64,000 nucleotides of DNA, taken from NCBI GenBank assembly GCA_944472135.2, contig OX235266.1, forward strand, positions 16,905,925-16,969,924. The letters are read 5' to 3'. Made by a program: the position numbers and the translations under genes. Shown piece after piece: positions 20,482 through 31,735 of the stretch (positions within the stretch are counted from its first letter, which is position 1; every line of letters starts with the position of its first letter). The notes under the pieces are model-generated. The model worked only from the letters and a program-made list of their open reading frames with translations, had not been told where the DNA came from and did not search any database. This DNA is from Trichobilharzia regenti (Eukaryota > Platyhelminthes > Trematoda > Strigeidida > Schistosomatidae).

Positions 20482-20890
20482 TCATTAATCTTTCAGTCTG
20501 ATATTTGTCCTCAGTTTGAGTCATCAGTCTGCTAATTAAGTTAAAGCAAACCACATGGTTGGTATATCACAATGGGCGTCAACCAATTAGAATCCAGTAT
20601 TCAGTTAACGCCCTACTGTTCGACCCTTATGACCGGATCAGTATATGCCGCGTATTTTTGTACTCTTGACCACGTTCTCTCTCTCTCTGTCTTGTGAGCG
20701 CGTGCTTGTTTTGAAAATACACATTTCCAAACCCTACTGTATGAGTCTCCTGGTATTTACCAGTTTGGATCAGGGAATAATTGACTAGGGAATTAATTAT
20801 CGAGCGTTCAATATCATAAATTAGCAACATCATAAGAGAAGGTCAGTCTTACTTTCCCTGATCCTAGCTTTGATATCCTCATTTGTGCTG
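20482..20890. other. Unassigned block within SR2-like sequence
   Basis: This block separates two parts of what may be one SR2-like element. It has a CTCTCTCTCTCTGTC run near 20680 and no open frame with recognised content. A solo LTR or other insertion is possible, but I could not define ends or a target-site duplication. Confidence 0.3.
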
Positions 20891-20899
20891 CCTGTAGTT

Positions 20900-21185
20900 G
20901 AAACAGAGATGCACTGACAAGTGGAAGAGATGATATCCTTCAGATTTTCCCTCCTAATGGCTATTGGTGTTTGTTCTTTTCTTGGTAGTCAGAATATCTT
21001 CATCACCTTTGCTTTTCTTATCTTCGCCTAAAGTCCTGTCTTCGTTGCCTGCTTCTTCTTCTTCTACCAACTTGGTAGTTTTTGCCTGTAGGTTTTCAGG
21101 TCTGTGAGGTGTTAAGCAGACTCCAGATCTTCTGCGGTCTTCTTGTCAGTCTAACTTACGCGTGTCTTTTCTTCCCCACCCAGTC
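20900..21185 (-). pseudogene. SR2-like LINE, middle part
   Basis: The minus strand has decayed forms of the KTLEDMDF and KLDEDAGSKNR-type stretches seen at 34764-35132 (here the complement of TTCTTCTTCTACCAACTTGG and of the GAAGATATTCTGACTACC region). No continuous frame. Confidence 0.45.
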
Positions 21186-21189
21186 GACT

Positions 21190-21495
21190 ATTATGATATT
21201 ATATTATTGTTTTCTTTAGTTCCTATAGGAACATAGGGCTTCAGCCACGCACGTCTTCATTGCGTTCGGTTCTCCTCCAACGTTTTCACCTGGCTGCATG
21301 TCCCCCCACATCCTTTCATTTCCGCTTCGCATCCCCTCCTCCTCCTCCATGTTGTCACCCTCACATTGACGACCAACTGACTCGCCGCTTCCCATTTTGT
21401 CGGGTTCCACTCGAGCGATGGCCTATCGTGTGATGTCACTCACTTGATCGTTTGTTTTCTCAGAGTTTGGCCAGGATGTGTATTTTGTCCAATTT
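21190..21495 (-). pseudogene. SR2-like LINE 3' fragment
   Basis: The minus strand gives the C-terminal MTWRRRRGCEAEMK-type stretch and the CGWSPMFL-type end, then the CTAAAGAAAACAATAATAT tail near 21195. It is homologous to 58243-58560. Confidence 0.6.
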
Positions 21496-21849
21496 GATTT
21501 GTGTCATCTAGGATATGTCTGCACTCCCCCGGCGAACGATGATGTCGCTGCTGAGGTATGAATACAGTACACAAAGTTTCATAAATCCAAAGAGTTGTCC
21601 ACAATGTGAGCCGCCTCTTGTTCAACAAATGTCAATTAATTTGATTCGCTCAATCAAAGAGAAAATCAAAAAAAGAAATCAAAAATAAATTGCTTATAGA
21701 TGACCTAAAATAATAATATTTTATAAGTTATTGATCTGGTGGCCTTATGAGTTGACGATAAAGATTCCAATTTATCACAGAATAATTTTATGTATTAAAA
21801 CATGCACAGGGATACATCGTTATTTATTTGAGGACGCCGTTTCAAGAAT

Positions 21850-21990
21850 ACCTGGTGTGTCATAATCTTCATGTCGATCAAAGTGTGCGCATATAATCGG
21901 TTCGAAAACCACCACTGGACAGCCGTTTCGTCAGCAGTACGCACCCACCTACAGGGTTCGGACCTAGGACTTTCTGGTGGAAGATATACA
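21850..21990 (-). mobile_element. SINE-B with hammerhead stem II deleted
   Basis: The minus strand reads a GGTCCGAACCC-type box B, GTACTGCTGACGAAAC and GGCTGTCCAGTGG. Compared with other copies, the whole AGAGTCCC...AGGC part (stem II) is missing: CTGA is joined directly to CGAAAC (21911-21942). Confidence 0.65.
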
Positions 21991-22369
21991 GATGAAAGGC
22001 AATAATTGGTGATAAAAGAAGCATCAAAGATAGGACTCCAAGTAAACATAGAAAAACAGAGGTGATGAACATTCCTGGCCAACACCAGCACAACAACCAG
22101 CATAAATGGGAGAAACCTGAAAGAAACCTTCACTGACCTACCTGGGAAGCATAGTTTCGACTACAGGTGGAACTAATGAGAATATCAAAACAAGGATCGG
22201 GAAAGCAGGACAGGCTTCATTTCCCTCAAGTCTGTGTGAAGGTCACAGCACTCAGCATCAAAATTAACATCCGCGTCTTCAAATCCAATGTCAAGTCAGT
22301 CAGTGCTACTATACGGATCAGAGACTGGCGCGTCACAAAGAGCATCTCAAACAAACTTCAGACCTTCAT
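21991..22369 (+). pseudogene. SR2-like LINE fragment
   Basis: Plus-strand blocks DASKIGLQVNIEKTEVMN, then YLGSIVST-like sequence, a STALSIKINIRVFKSNVKS stretch, and a RVTKSISNKLQTFIN end. It stops where a minus-strand CR1-like 3' tail begins (22370), giving a tail-to-tail junction in AATAATAAT. Confidence 0.7.
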
Positions 22370-23695
22370 TAATAATAATAATAATAATTTTGCTTTATTC
22401 CAAAAACAGTACTAATGATACAGCAAGGAATTTTCAGCATTCAGTACAATATTGCATCTAATTTACTCAAAAACAAAAAAATAAAAATACACAATACATA
22501 ATAGTAATAAAACGATTGTTATAGCAGCTACGTAGCAAAATACTGTATGCCATACGGAGAAAAATATGCATAAAGTACAAAATTGTAGTAATAATAGTAA
22601 TACCAACTAAAATAAAATAGCAGAGTAAGATTTAAACGATAGAAAGTGTGACACCATAAAATACAGAAAGATGAACGATAAAAGGGTCGATTCACTGTGC
22701 TAATTACATAGTAACTTGTAAGTTTCACGTCTAACAGAGTCTTCGTCACATAAAGTACGCGCTAAATAGGGTATTGTAGAATTTCTATACTTAGTAGTAC
22801 GAGCATATAACTTTTTATATTGACTTCTCGTCCTACCTGATGAGATACAAGGGGACAGGTGTGAATAAAGGGGGTGCAGAGGGTCTGACATTATAGCCTT
22901 TGCCCATTTCGTACAGGAATTTATATGCCTCTCGACTATAGTATTAGCGAGCTCATGCAGTGGCAGACCACAAGCTCTACTCACAGCATTTAATACTCTT
23001 CGTAATATGATATAATCTTTTTTGAGAAGCCCAGGAAAGATTAATGGAGAGCAATACAGGAGTTTAAAAATTGCAAAACTAAAGGTTGGTTGATACCTGA
23101 TTGTCTTAACTTTTTAATGTAGAAGGTAAGACGAAACATTTTCTTAGAGATAAGATATGTGATGACCATGAAAGGTCAGAGGAAAGAACTAATCCAAGGT
23201 ATTTAATGCTTGATTTGGTTTCAATTTCCGTGCCATCTATGCTACAGGGATCATGCGAGTTAACTAGTTCAAGTAAGTCACGTCGATGCTTGAAAGTAAA
23301 GTCAAGTGCCTGACATTTGGAAGGATTTAATATAAGACCATTTGACTTGGACCAGTTGTTGATGTCCAACAGAAAGCTATTAAGTTTGGAGCTGTCAGAC
23401 TCGGAAGTGATAGGCAGTGATACAGTCAGATCATCTGCATATTTGACAAAGTTAGTTTCGTTTGAATGAGGCAGGTCATGTAGGAAGAAAGAAAAAAAAG
23501 GAGAGAGGACAGCACCTTGTGGAACACCGGATTTTGTAAGCGAGGTAGAAGAAGATTTGCCGTTATATACAGTATACTGCATTCTATCAGAAATAGAATG
23601 CAACCAACTTAGCCCAGGATCCTGTTGTGTCAACGAAGCTTAAAGGCCCCTAGGTAGAGTCAAAAGCAGATGTGTAGTCTAAGAAAGCACTACGA
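22370..23695 (-). mobile_element. CR1-like LINE with long RT fragment
   Basis: The minus strand has an open RT frame (23633-23106): GVPQGAVLSPFFSFFLHDLP, then FVKYADDLTVSLPI with the catalytic YADD intact, then NGLILNPSKCQALDF and SIKYLGLVLSSDLSWSSHI. A frameshift near 23106 leads to the C-terminal frame (22984-22700; SSGRTRSQYKKLYARTTKYR). A 330-base 3' UTR ends in the GCTGAAAATTCCTTGCTG...GGAATAAAGC tail and (ATT)n. The 5' part, including the endonuclease domain, is missing. This is the best-kept CR1-like copy in the window. Confidence 0.85.
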
Positions 23696-23699
23696 ACAT

Positions 23700-24085
23700 A
23701 TTAGCACCTTGTCTAAACAAGAGACAACATTGTGATATAAGACACCGCAGCATCCAAGGTACTCATAGAGGCTAATCAACAAGGAAGTCTGACAACAACC
23801 AATCAACAATCTATAGCCCAACAAATACACAGAAAGAAATGAAGATTAGAAACACACTGAAGGAACCGCTGACTGACGACATAATATGCTAGCCAGACCC
23901 CCGAAATGGAGCCCGAATAGGAGATGGTGAGCTCGGTCGGTGGTATGAGGAGATCGTTTCAAAAAACCTATGGGTGATTGTGTAGCCAGGTAAAAAGGAC
24001 TTCAGAGAGAAGAATGCACTGGGGAAGTGCTGTTGAAGAAGCCCTAAATTACATCCGAAACCCAGTGGATTAATAATAATATTCT
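23700..24085 (+). pseudogene. Diverged SR2-like C-terminal fragment
   Basis: The plus strand has a NTQKEMKIRNTLKEPLTDDI stretch and an EMVSSVGGMRRSFQ stretch in the place of the WRW...TLRK and TWRR blocks, then ACCCAGTGGATTAATAATAA as the 3' end. Confidence 0.5.
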
Positions 24086-24087
24086 CA

Positions 24088-24400
24088 AGTATTAGTTTGT
24101 AGGGATTCTGTTTGTCTCAGATTAGACCACGGAGTGCTAGACAGCTATTTCGTCAGCCTAGTTTGCTACTCATCGGCAATACGTACCCACCACAGAGGTT
24201 CGAACCCACGACCTTTTGGTCACAAGGCCAGCTCGTACACCATTCAGCCACCGGAAACCAATTAAATCGCCAGCCAGCCCATGAATTCTAACTTATACCA
24301 ATTCGTGATTTTAGCGTGACAGGCGCTAACCAATGTCATCGGCTGGAACTCCACCCTAACTCCTAACGGAATGGACCCTACTGGTCATGAATTCTGACTA
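24088..24400 (-). mobile_element. SINE-B, minus, degenerate hammerhead
   Basis: The minus strand includes the tRNA-like part (box B-like GGGTTCGAACC, about 24199) and the block CCGATGAGTAGCAAACTAGG ... CGAAATAGCTGTC (24131-24187). The U of CUGA is C, and the stems are weakened. The 5' part reaches the GTCACGACTTC complement near 24390. Confidence 0.65.
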
Positions 24401-24980
24401 GAACTCAAGGAGGTTCCGTCCTGTAGCCAGTCACTAGTGAGTATCAGAGCATACTTCCTATGAGTCCCAAACTAGGCTGACGTAACAGTTTTCCAGTACT
24501 CCTTGGTTGGTTTTCAATGGTTCTCTAACTGATATCAATCTAAGTATTGGTTTGTGGGGATTTGATTGGTTGGTTTTAGGATTTTGTCAAGAGCTGATAT
24601 CGGTTAGACTGGGACTCTTCGGCAGTATGCACCCACGCTACAGGGTTAGAACACAGGAAATTCTGGTTACAAGGCCAGAGAGCTCGTAGACCATATGCCA
24701 CTGGGACCCGATCTAATGGCCAGCCAGTCCATGAGTTCTAACTTCTGCCAATTCACAACGGAGCGCGACCCCTAGCCAATGTCTTCGGCGAGTATTTCTC
24801 CTCACTACTTTGCTGCCGAAGAGTCACAAAGTAGGACGAAACAGCTGTCCAGTACTCTCAGGTTTTCCAGTGGTTCTCTAACCAATGTCAGCTCATGATG
24901 AAATCCTGTAACTAATCAACCAAATCCCTACAAACCAATACTTGAATATCAATGAGATTCTCACCGGCGACTGGCCGTAT
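24401..24980. mobile_element. Mosaic of SINE-B pieces
   Basis: Pieces in order: a plus 3' half (24450-24545), a minus piece with the hammerhead cut after TGCCGAAGAGTCCCA (24546-24800), and a plus 3' half (24803-24960) with CCGAAGA, stem II GTCACAAAGTAGGAC and GAAACAGCTGTCCAGTACTC. The junctions look like recombination between inverted copies. Confidence 0.55.
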
Positions 24981-24989
24981 TCAGGTAGG

Positions 24990-25375
24990 TATGTAGGTAG
25001 TTACCTGGGGTTTCAGTGAGAAGTCGTGACCAGTAGGGTGCAGCTGGTCGGGCGTGAAGACAAATACTCGCCGAAGACATTGGCTAGCGGTCGCGCTATG
25101 TCGTGAATTGGCAGAAGTTAGAATTCATGGACTGCCTGGCCATTGGATCTGGTCCCAGTGGCTTGATGGTCTACGAGCTCGCTGGCCTTGTAACCAGAAG
25201 GTCCTGGGTTCGAACCGCGTGGTGTGGGTGCGTACTGCTGAAGGGTTACAAAGTAGGCTGACGAAATAGCTGCGCAGTACTCCCAGCTGGTTTTGTAATG
25301 GTTCTCTAACTAATGTCAGCTCATGATGAAATCCTGTTACCAATCAACCAAATCCCTACAAACCAATACTTAATA
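24990..25375 (+). mobile_element. SINE-B, full length
   Basis: This is the most complete copy: the 5' GTTTCAGTGAGAAGTCGTGA block, GCCGAAGACATTGGCTAGCG, a tRNA-like part with box B GGTTCGAACC (25208-25217), the hammerhead block (25232-25280) and the 3' end at CCAATACTTAATAAT. Its core is CTGAAGG, and the cleavage triplet region reads GCTGCGCAGTAC, so it is predicted inactive although stem I (GTACTG with CAGTAC) is perfect. Confidence 0.8.
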
Positions 25376-26240
25376 ATATTCATCGCATAAACTGACTTTT
25401 TTCTCAAAATTCAAATGCAAAGCTTGTTTCACTTCTATTTCACACTCCTATTTCGTCCTAAATCTAGATATGTACTATTCTTTCAAATTAAGCGCAATCT
25501 GTACATTACAGCTTCAATTACCCGACGGGGTGCATTCTGTGTGTATATTTCTAAAACTAGGTTATAGATACATACTCTCTGCGTGTGTGTTCAAAACAAA
25601 TGCTGAAATTTTTTAAATATTTATTTTTTATTTTGTAGTATCCCACAACTGTTGTAACTTAGTTACAATAGATGCAGACTAGCAACCGGAAAAAGATATT
25701 TTTTCGCATACTTTCTTTGACTGCTTCATCCTTTTTTTTCTGCGCTACATTGTAGGTCGATAAAGAGGAGAAGAAGAAGAACCGTCAAAAGTAGTACATA
25801 TGCCTGCCTGCCTGCCTACCCACCAGGTGATTTCAGAGGATTCTAAGTAAAGCTAACAATCAGTTTATTATTGTTTTCAATTAAAAAGATACATTCGCTT
25901 ACCAGTTACATGGCAGGGCTATGTGTGTTCAATTCCCAATGGACACTGTCAGCATTGATGAACATTGATTGAATGAGCAACACATATGGTTTGTTTATTC
26001 GAAGTGATCCACACCATTTGGAGGCGGTGAAACAACAATGGCGGTCGTTGTTCATTAATCATATGCTAGTTGGTCGATGACTGCACATAAACGATCAGCA
26101 GTATTATTTTATTATATAAGAAAGCTTTTAACATCTGGAGATTTTTCAATCAACTTATAAGCAGAAGACAGATTTCGCTTGTTGCTTATTCGTGATATAA
26201 ATGCAACAAGGTAATATGACGGGACCTGATGTTTCTTGTC
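25376..26240. other. Unassigned AT-rich sequence
   Basis: No open frame with recognised content. A short CTGCCTGCCTGCC run lies near 25803. Confidence 0.35.
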
Positions 26241-26335
26241 ATGTAAATGATTATTTATTCAGACATCTATAAAACACAAAATAATCGAGCAAAGAAGAAT
26301 ATTCTTTTCGATAAATTCCTCTTCCGGCTCTACAG

Positions 26336-26337
<2 letters not shown>

Positions 26338-26383
<46 letters not shown>
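26338..26383. repeat. (TA)n microsatellite
   Basis: About 22 TA units. It lies upstream of the PLE endonuclease fragment; other long (TA)n runs are at 35337-35366, 44523-44574 and 57299-57321. Confidence 0.95.
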
Positions 26384-26384
<1 letters not shown>

Positions 26385-26394
26385 TATATACTAG

Positions 26395-26860
26395 CACAGA
26401 GCCTTAGAAATGCGGAAAAAGAGCATTCCCTGCTGCTGAATTACGTTGTATCTTTAAAACCACTCCTCTTATGCGTTCGGGAGTGAAAGACAAGCTGCCT
26501 GCCTAATTTCGCCTCTTCCATTTGTGTCTACCAATTTAACTGCTCCTGTGGAGTGAGCCAGTTACCTGCATAAGCCATACAATTAGGCGTGTTTCTTGTC
26601 GAATTTCCAAACATCACCCTACATAGTGGTTGGTTAAGTAAAGGACGAACAAAATCTATTCGCAAAGCTATTCTGTCTCATCTTGTGGAAACAATACACA
26701 AGATTGACGTTAACCATGCCTTCAGGGTCATTTACCGCATACCTATGAATCTCAATTTTGCCTTAAGAGTTCGACTACTAAGTATTGCTGAGGCCGGCTG
26801 GCCGTTGGGATCCATGTTAGCAAGCCTAATTTATGCATCCAAAAGAAGCTGTTAGTTCAG
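26395..26860 (+). pseudogene. PLE GIY-YIG endonuclease fragment
   Basis: A frame at about 26400-26480 has a NAEKEHSLLLNYVVSL-type linker. A Cys-rich FNCSCGV start follows near 26540, and the frame at 26589-26855 has SGWLSKGRTKSIRKAILSHL, HAFRVIYRIPMNLNF and LRVRLLSIAEA. The YIG strand is destroyed by frame changes, so the domain is dead. Confidence 0.7.
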
Positions 26861-27194
26861 ACATTATCCTTACCCCATTGGCCAACCAGGTTTGAATAAT
26901 CCTGAATTTTTGTGGAATTTTCCTAACTTTAGTTGATATTCTGTTTGCTACTATATCTTCATTGTTATTATTAATATTATAAGTTAAGCATCTTTAATAA
27001 ACTGTAATTCCATCGTGATCTTACTTTACAAATCGATATTATTTAAAAAAACACCAATATTCCTATTAACTACTAATCTAGAATATTCTGTGTGTATAAA
27101 CACCTATATATATATATAATATATATATATTATTTTAATTATTTTATATTTTATTATTTCCCTGCTTTTAATGAAAAGGGTGTATTAAGATGTC

Positions 27195-27620
27195 TCTTAT
27201 CGGCTTCCTGCCGATTGCCTCCAACCATCTAATACCATTGAATCAATGTGCACCGTGATGGCGAGCAACCTAGAATGGTGGCCACATTACAACCTGACTG
27301 ATAGAATTCAGTCTGCACCAATCAGAGGACTAGACACATCACCCTAGTTACTACTGTCAAATCTAAATATCCAATACAGTCCTACAGGAGGTCAATCGCG
27401 TGCCCGAATAGCTCAGTCGTAACGTCTCTGACTGCAGCACTGGGTGACGCGGGTTTGAATTTCAGAAGGGACATGAGTTCCTTCAATGTTGCAGATACGC
27501 CTTGCTGACTGGGGTGGGGTACCAACTAGCACGAAACCTAGGTCTAAGGCTTCCTGTGGCCGATTGCCTCCAACCATCTAATACCATCAATCCTTAAATC
27601 TGTTGGAGACTTCGTCTTCT
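27195..27620 (+). mobile_element. SINE-D, plus
   Basis: The head GCCCGAATAGCTCAGTCGTA (box A-like) and box B-like GGGTTTGAATT (about 27460) are followed by GGACATGAGTTCCTTC, TGCTGACTGGGGTGGG and CGATTGCCTCCAACC. The last block also occurs at 27210, before the head, which suggests a tandem or nested copy. Confidence 0.6.
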
Positions 27621-27929
27621 CCCTGGTCACTTCTGCTTACTTGCTCCACTCACACCGTGTTGTATACTTCGGATTTATTGTAGGAGCCTACTACTCTCAA
27701 CCGAAGACATTTCTACAACCGGAACACAGCAGCTACAGCAGACGCAGTCCAAACAATTAACGTGCCCGTGGATTATATAATTAATTTGTAGTCGAGGACT
27801 TAGACGTTATCTACAAGTAATCCTTTTTGTTGCTATAACTCGTCACTGTATTTTTGGTAATATATTGTGATTTAACACTCCACTGACTTGGATTATTACT
27901 TTTATACTTGGAATGTTAGTGAACTCTAA

Positions 27930-29115
27930 TATTAGTCCCCTACAAATCTATCACACAGCCTAGGACGCGATGATGTACCAAGCAGTTTACTTCAAAAGTG
28001 TGCTGATATGTTTGTGATATCCGCTTACTGGAATCTTTCATCATTTCACAAGGATACACTACCTGTTGCCTTAGAAAGAATTTAAAGGTGGTGCCTGTAC
28101 CAAAGTCATCTTCTGAATTAGGTCTAAAGTTTAGGCCAATCGCCATCATGTTTGCCATTTTGGAGAACTGTGAAGAAACGCCTCTTCAATGTTCTTAAAA
28201 ATTCCTTAAAATCTCTTAATGACTCAAAGCAGTTTGCTTATAAATGCAGTAGAAGCACATTGTTGTACTCCATCCACTACAATACTGTTCCAAGTTTTGA
28301 TAAAGACGCAAAGTTTGTTCGAGCCGCCTTTTTAGACTACACTCCTACTTTTTACTCTATTCCTAGGGTATTTTTACTAAGCAAGGTGATTTCAGCAAAA
28401 ACACTGATTCCGGCGTCACAAGATGGTTGTCCTCCTATTTTTCGGGTAGAAAAGAGAACACTGTTTAGAAATGGAAAGCACTCCGCTTCTTTTTGCTAAT
28501 GGTAGCTGGTGTGCCTCAAGATGGGCTTTACTCTCTCTCTTTGTCTATTCTATTTTTCTTTCCTTTGTGCATGACCTTTCATATATTCTTCCAAAGCTAA
28601 CCTTATTAAATATACTGATGACCTGGCCATTTGTGTCCCAGTTGTTTCTGCTTTGGATTGTTCTTATATGATGAATAGATTCCCAGATGTTGTTAACAAG
28701 TGGTATCACCTAAATGGTCTTAAACTAAATCAATACAAAATATCACATCATCGATTTAAGTTTCAGATATGAACAACAATTGAGTGACCTGATTCAGTCC
28801 AATGATTCTCGTAATATTGACGGCACTATGATGAAAGGAGGTAAGCTGAATATCTCCTCTCTCGAAATCAGAGTTTCTCCTCCAGTCTCTGTTGATCGTT
28901 CCATATCCTGTTGATTTTTGTGGGGAAATTTTTCGTTTAACTCATTACATAAAGAAGTTGAGACTTACTGCTGGGATAACTCAACCTCCCTCTTTTTGTA
29001 CGATATGTCAATTTATGTATTCTGCTCATTGTTCTTTACTTTTCACCATTAATCTTCCCTGGATATCTCAAAAAAAAACTATGTCATATTACATAGAACA
29101 CCGAAGTTTGTAAAT
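27930..29115 (+). pseudogene. CR1-like LINE RT, many frame changes
   Basis: Plus-strand blocks occur in several frames: FRPIAIMF-type (about 28130), KNSLKSLNDSKQFAYKCSRS (28190-28255), AAFLDYTPTF (RT motif with Asp, about 28330), LVHDLSYIL and ANLIKYTDDLAICVPV (catalytic YTDD region, about 28600), then LTHYIKKLRLTAGITQPP and the C-terminal frame to 29113. The order is that of a complete RT, but stops and shifts disrupt every part. Confidence 0.7.
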
Positions 29116-29214
29116 AGGGTAAGTGGTGTGTGTGTATGTGTCTTTGACTCAACCAACTGTCATTAATATCAATAAACACTTCAATTATTTCAAGCAGTTA
29201 GCTCAAGTTATTTT

Positions 29215-29409
29215 ATTTATTTATTTATTTTGATTACAGCTTGATTGTACACCATATTTTTGACACAAGTATGAAATTTTCAGCAGGCGATATCGGTAGG
29301 CCAAATTTTCCAGGCTGACCATTGATATCAGGTATGCGTCGGCACGAGATCGAACCCCGAACCATGTACATGGTCGGCGAGAGTCTTAACCGCTATGCCG
29401 CCGATGCAC
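29215..29409 (-). mobile_element. SINE-A, minus
   Basis: The minus strand has the TCGGCGGCATAGCGGTTAAG head, box B-like GGGTTCGATC, the GATATCAATGGTCAGCCTGG block, and the GAAAATTTCATACTTGTGTC...TACAATCAAGC tail with an A/T-rich end. Confidence 0.75.
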
Positions 29410-30040
29410 ATCCTTGTTATTCTAAAATTTAATGACTAAACAAACTTCTTTTGAATGCACAGTTCAGGATTTAACATGTGAATCGCCATTGCTTCTTTCG
29501 AGTTTGAAGTTTCATCCGTCCCCTTGTAGCAAGATTCCAATGTATTCTGTAGGTGACTTTGGAATTCCTTTGCAGGTTAGTTTGGTGTCCAGATTCAATC
29601 AGGGGCTCCAGGATAGATCTGTCGGGGGGGAGGGGGGGGAAGAGGAAGTTCTTTTCTCTCCTTATCGTATTACATAATTTGTTATCTAAAATTTACAGCT
29701 TTAATGACAAATCTTGGGGAAAAACAACTCTAATCACTTAAATATAATGTCGAACATCACTACAGCAGGAATGAAAATACCACGAGCAGTGGAATACAGT
29801 ACGAAAACTAGAATCATTGATAGGAGAGGTATGATAATCTGAAAACACTTGATAGTGATTCTGAACAAATGAGCCCTGTAGGCCACTAAATTCACTCATA
29901 AGTTTAAAGTGTTAAGTGCTAATAAAAATCCAGCCTTCACCAACAGTGAGAAACACAAAAGACGGAATGAATGCGCGATAACTACAAAATATATAATTAT
30001 TTTAAGATTATGCGGAAATATTGGGCAAAATTCGGAAGAG
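29410..30040. other. No recognised feature
   Basis: A GC-rich GGGGGGGAGGGGGGG-like run lies at 29623-29640. The short open frames here show no known domain. Confidence 0.35.
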
Positions 30041-30044
30041 GAAA

Positions 30045-30335
30045 ACATTGCGAAGTCGTCGTACTATGTCATGAATTAGCAGAAGTTAGAATTCATGGGC
30101 TGTTATATCGGGTCCCAGTGGTTTAAGAGTATACGAACTTGCCTTGTAACCGTTAAGTCCTGGGTTTGAACCCCAGTGGATGCGTGCTGATGAAGAGTTC
30201 GAAACTGGGGCGAAACAGCTGTCCAATACCTCCAGGTTCTCCGGTTGTTCTGTAACTGACGTCGACTCATGATGAAATCCTCCAACCAATCAAACAAAAT
30301 CCCAACAAATACCAATACCTGAATGTATAAAATAG
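30045..30335 (+). mobile_element. SINE-B, plus
   Basis: Starts inside the element (GTCGTACTATGTCATGAATT). The tRNA-like part is at 30105-30178 and the hammerhead-like block at 30181-30230 (ATGAAGA, GAAACAGCTGTCCAATACC). The C before U of CUGA is replaced, so the core is not consensus. Confidence 0.7.
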
Positions 30336-30349
30336 TTGAATACTATCCA

Positions 30350-30510
30350 ATTTTTAAGTATCAATTTGTAGGGATTTGATTGACTTCAACTAAGACTGTA
30401 TTATGTGCTAATATCAGTTAAGGAAGGAATCACTGGATAACTTGATGGTGACATATGTTCGTAATTCTGAAGAATCCTTAAGCAGGACGAAACAACTATC
30501 TAATAATAAT
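30350..30510 (+). mobile_element. SINE-B-like piece with hammerhead-like core
   Basis: CTGAAGA (about 30471-30477), an ATCCTTAAGCAGGAC hairpin and GAAAC are all present, followed by AACTATCTAATAATAATAA, which runs directly into SR2-like sequence. Stems I and III are poor. Confidence 0.45.
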
Positions 30511-31228
30511 AATAAATCTAGCCAACATCAACAGCAACAACAACAACAGACAACAATCAGCATAAGTGGGAAGAACCTGAAAGAAACAGCCTCCTTCATC
30601 TACCTGGGAAGCATCGTCTCAACTACAGGCGGAATGACGAGGATATCAAAGCCAGAATCGGAAAAGCAAGACAACCTTTCATTACTCTCAAATCTGTGTG
30701 GAGGTCAACAGCACTCAGCATCAAAAATAAGATCCGGATTTTCAACTCCAATGTGAAGTCAGTGCTACTATACGGATCAGAGACTTGGCGAGTCGTAAAG
30801 AGCATCTCAACAAACTACAGACCTTCATTAACAGCTTGTTGTCTCCGCTCAATACTCAAGATCAGATGGCCAGCCAGAAAAGATCAGCAACAGGAATCTC
30901 TGGCAATGGACGAACAACCCACCCAGCAGGAACCAACCAGGAACCGATTGTGCAACAAATAGGCAGGAAATGGAGTTGGATTGGTGGCCATACTCTGAGG
31001 AAACTATGTGACATCAATAGACAAGCCATTGCTCGAGTGGAACCCGAAAGGGAGGCGGTGAGTTGGTCGTCAAGGGTGACTTGGAGGAGGTCATGCGAGG
31101 AGGAGATGAAAGCATGTGGACAGACCTGGAGCAGGTGAAAAAGTTGTCAGAAGACCGAAGGCAATGGAGGTACGCAGCTGAAGCCTATGTTCCTCTAGGA
31201 ACTAAAGGATACAATAATAATAATATAT
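30511..31228 (+). pseudogene. SR2-like LINE, C-terminal half
   Basis: Blocks QQTTISISGKNLKETASFIY and LGSIVSTTGG (30540-30640), STALSIKNKIRIFNSNVKSV, LLYGSETWRVVKSISTN, KIRWPARKDQQ, then IGRKWSWIGGHTLRK and SRVTWRRSCEEEMKACGQTW (to about 31130). The 3' end is CTATGTTCCTCTAGGAACTA followed by AATAATAATA. Frames change several times. There is no RT palm. Confidence 0.75.
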
Positions 31229-31735
31229 AATAATCTATCTTTAATAATCTGTGGTTTCAAGTAGTTCTCCACAATTAATATTATTCTAACACGCAAAAGC
31301 CGATGTATGTTCTAGTTTGAACACAGGAGATCAAACTCTGCATTTAACTGTGTAATGCTGAGAAAAACTTCCTTGAATTACTTACAGTCACAAAATGCCT
31401 CAAGACCAACAAAAAGACCGGTAATTTGAAATAAAATCTGAGGTAGTATTAAACAATAATGATATCAGAAACACAAAATTACCTCTGCCATACTGCTAAG
31501 CAGCTATACAGCTCAGACAAATTCCCAGTATAAAACAGTTACCTTGATTTTAAGAAGAATATTCCTAGCTAATTGGGATGAAAATTCTGCCAACAAGAAT
31601 CACACACCGACGCTTCCTATAGACAGTCCGGTGATCAGAATGATCTTTATTCGCTTAAATAAAATTGTAGTCGTGAATTAACACATTATCATTGTATTAA
31701 CACACAACCACAAAGGAAAGCATTAGAATTAGAGA
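31229..31735. other. No recognised feature
   Basis: No open frame of note and no repeat seen elsewhere in the window. Confidence 0.35.

Noticed and set aside
26338..26383. Coding meaning of the YIYIYI stretch in an open frame
   Set aside because: It is the translation of a (TA)n microsatellite.
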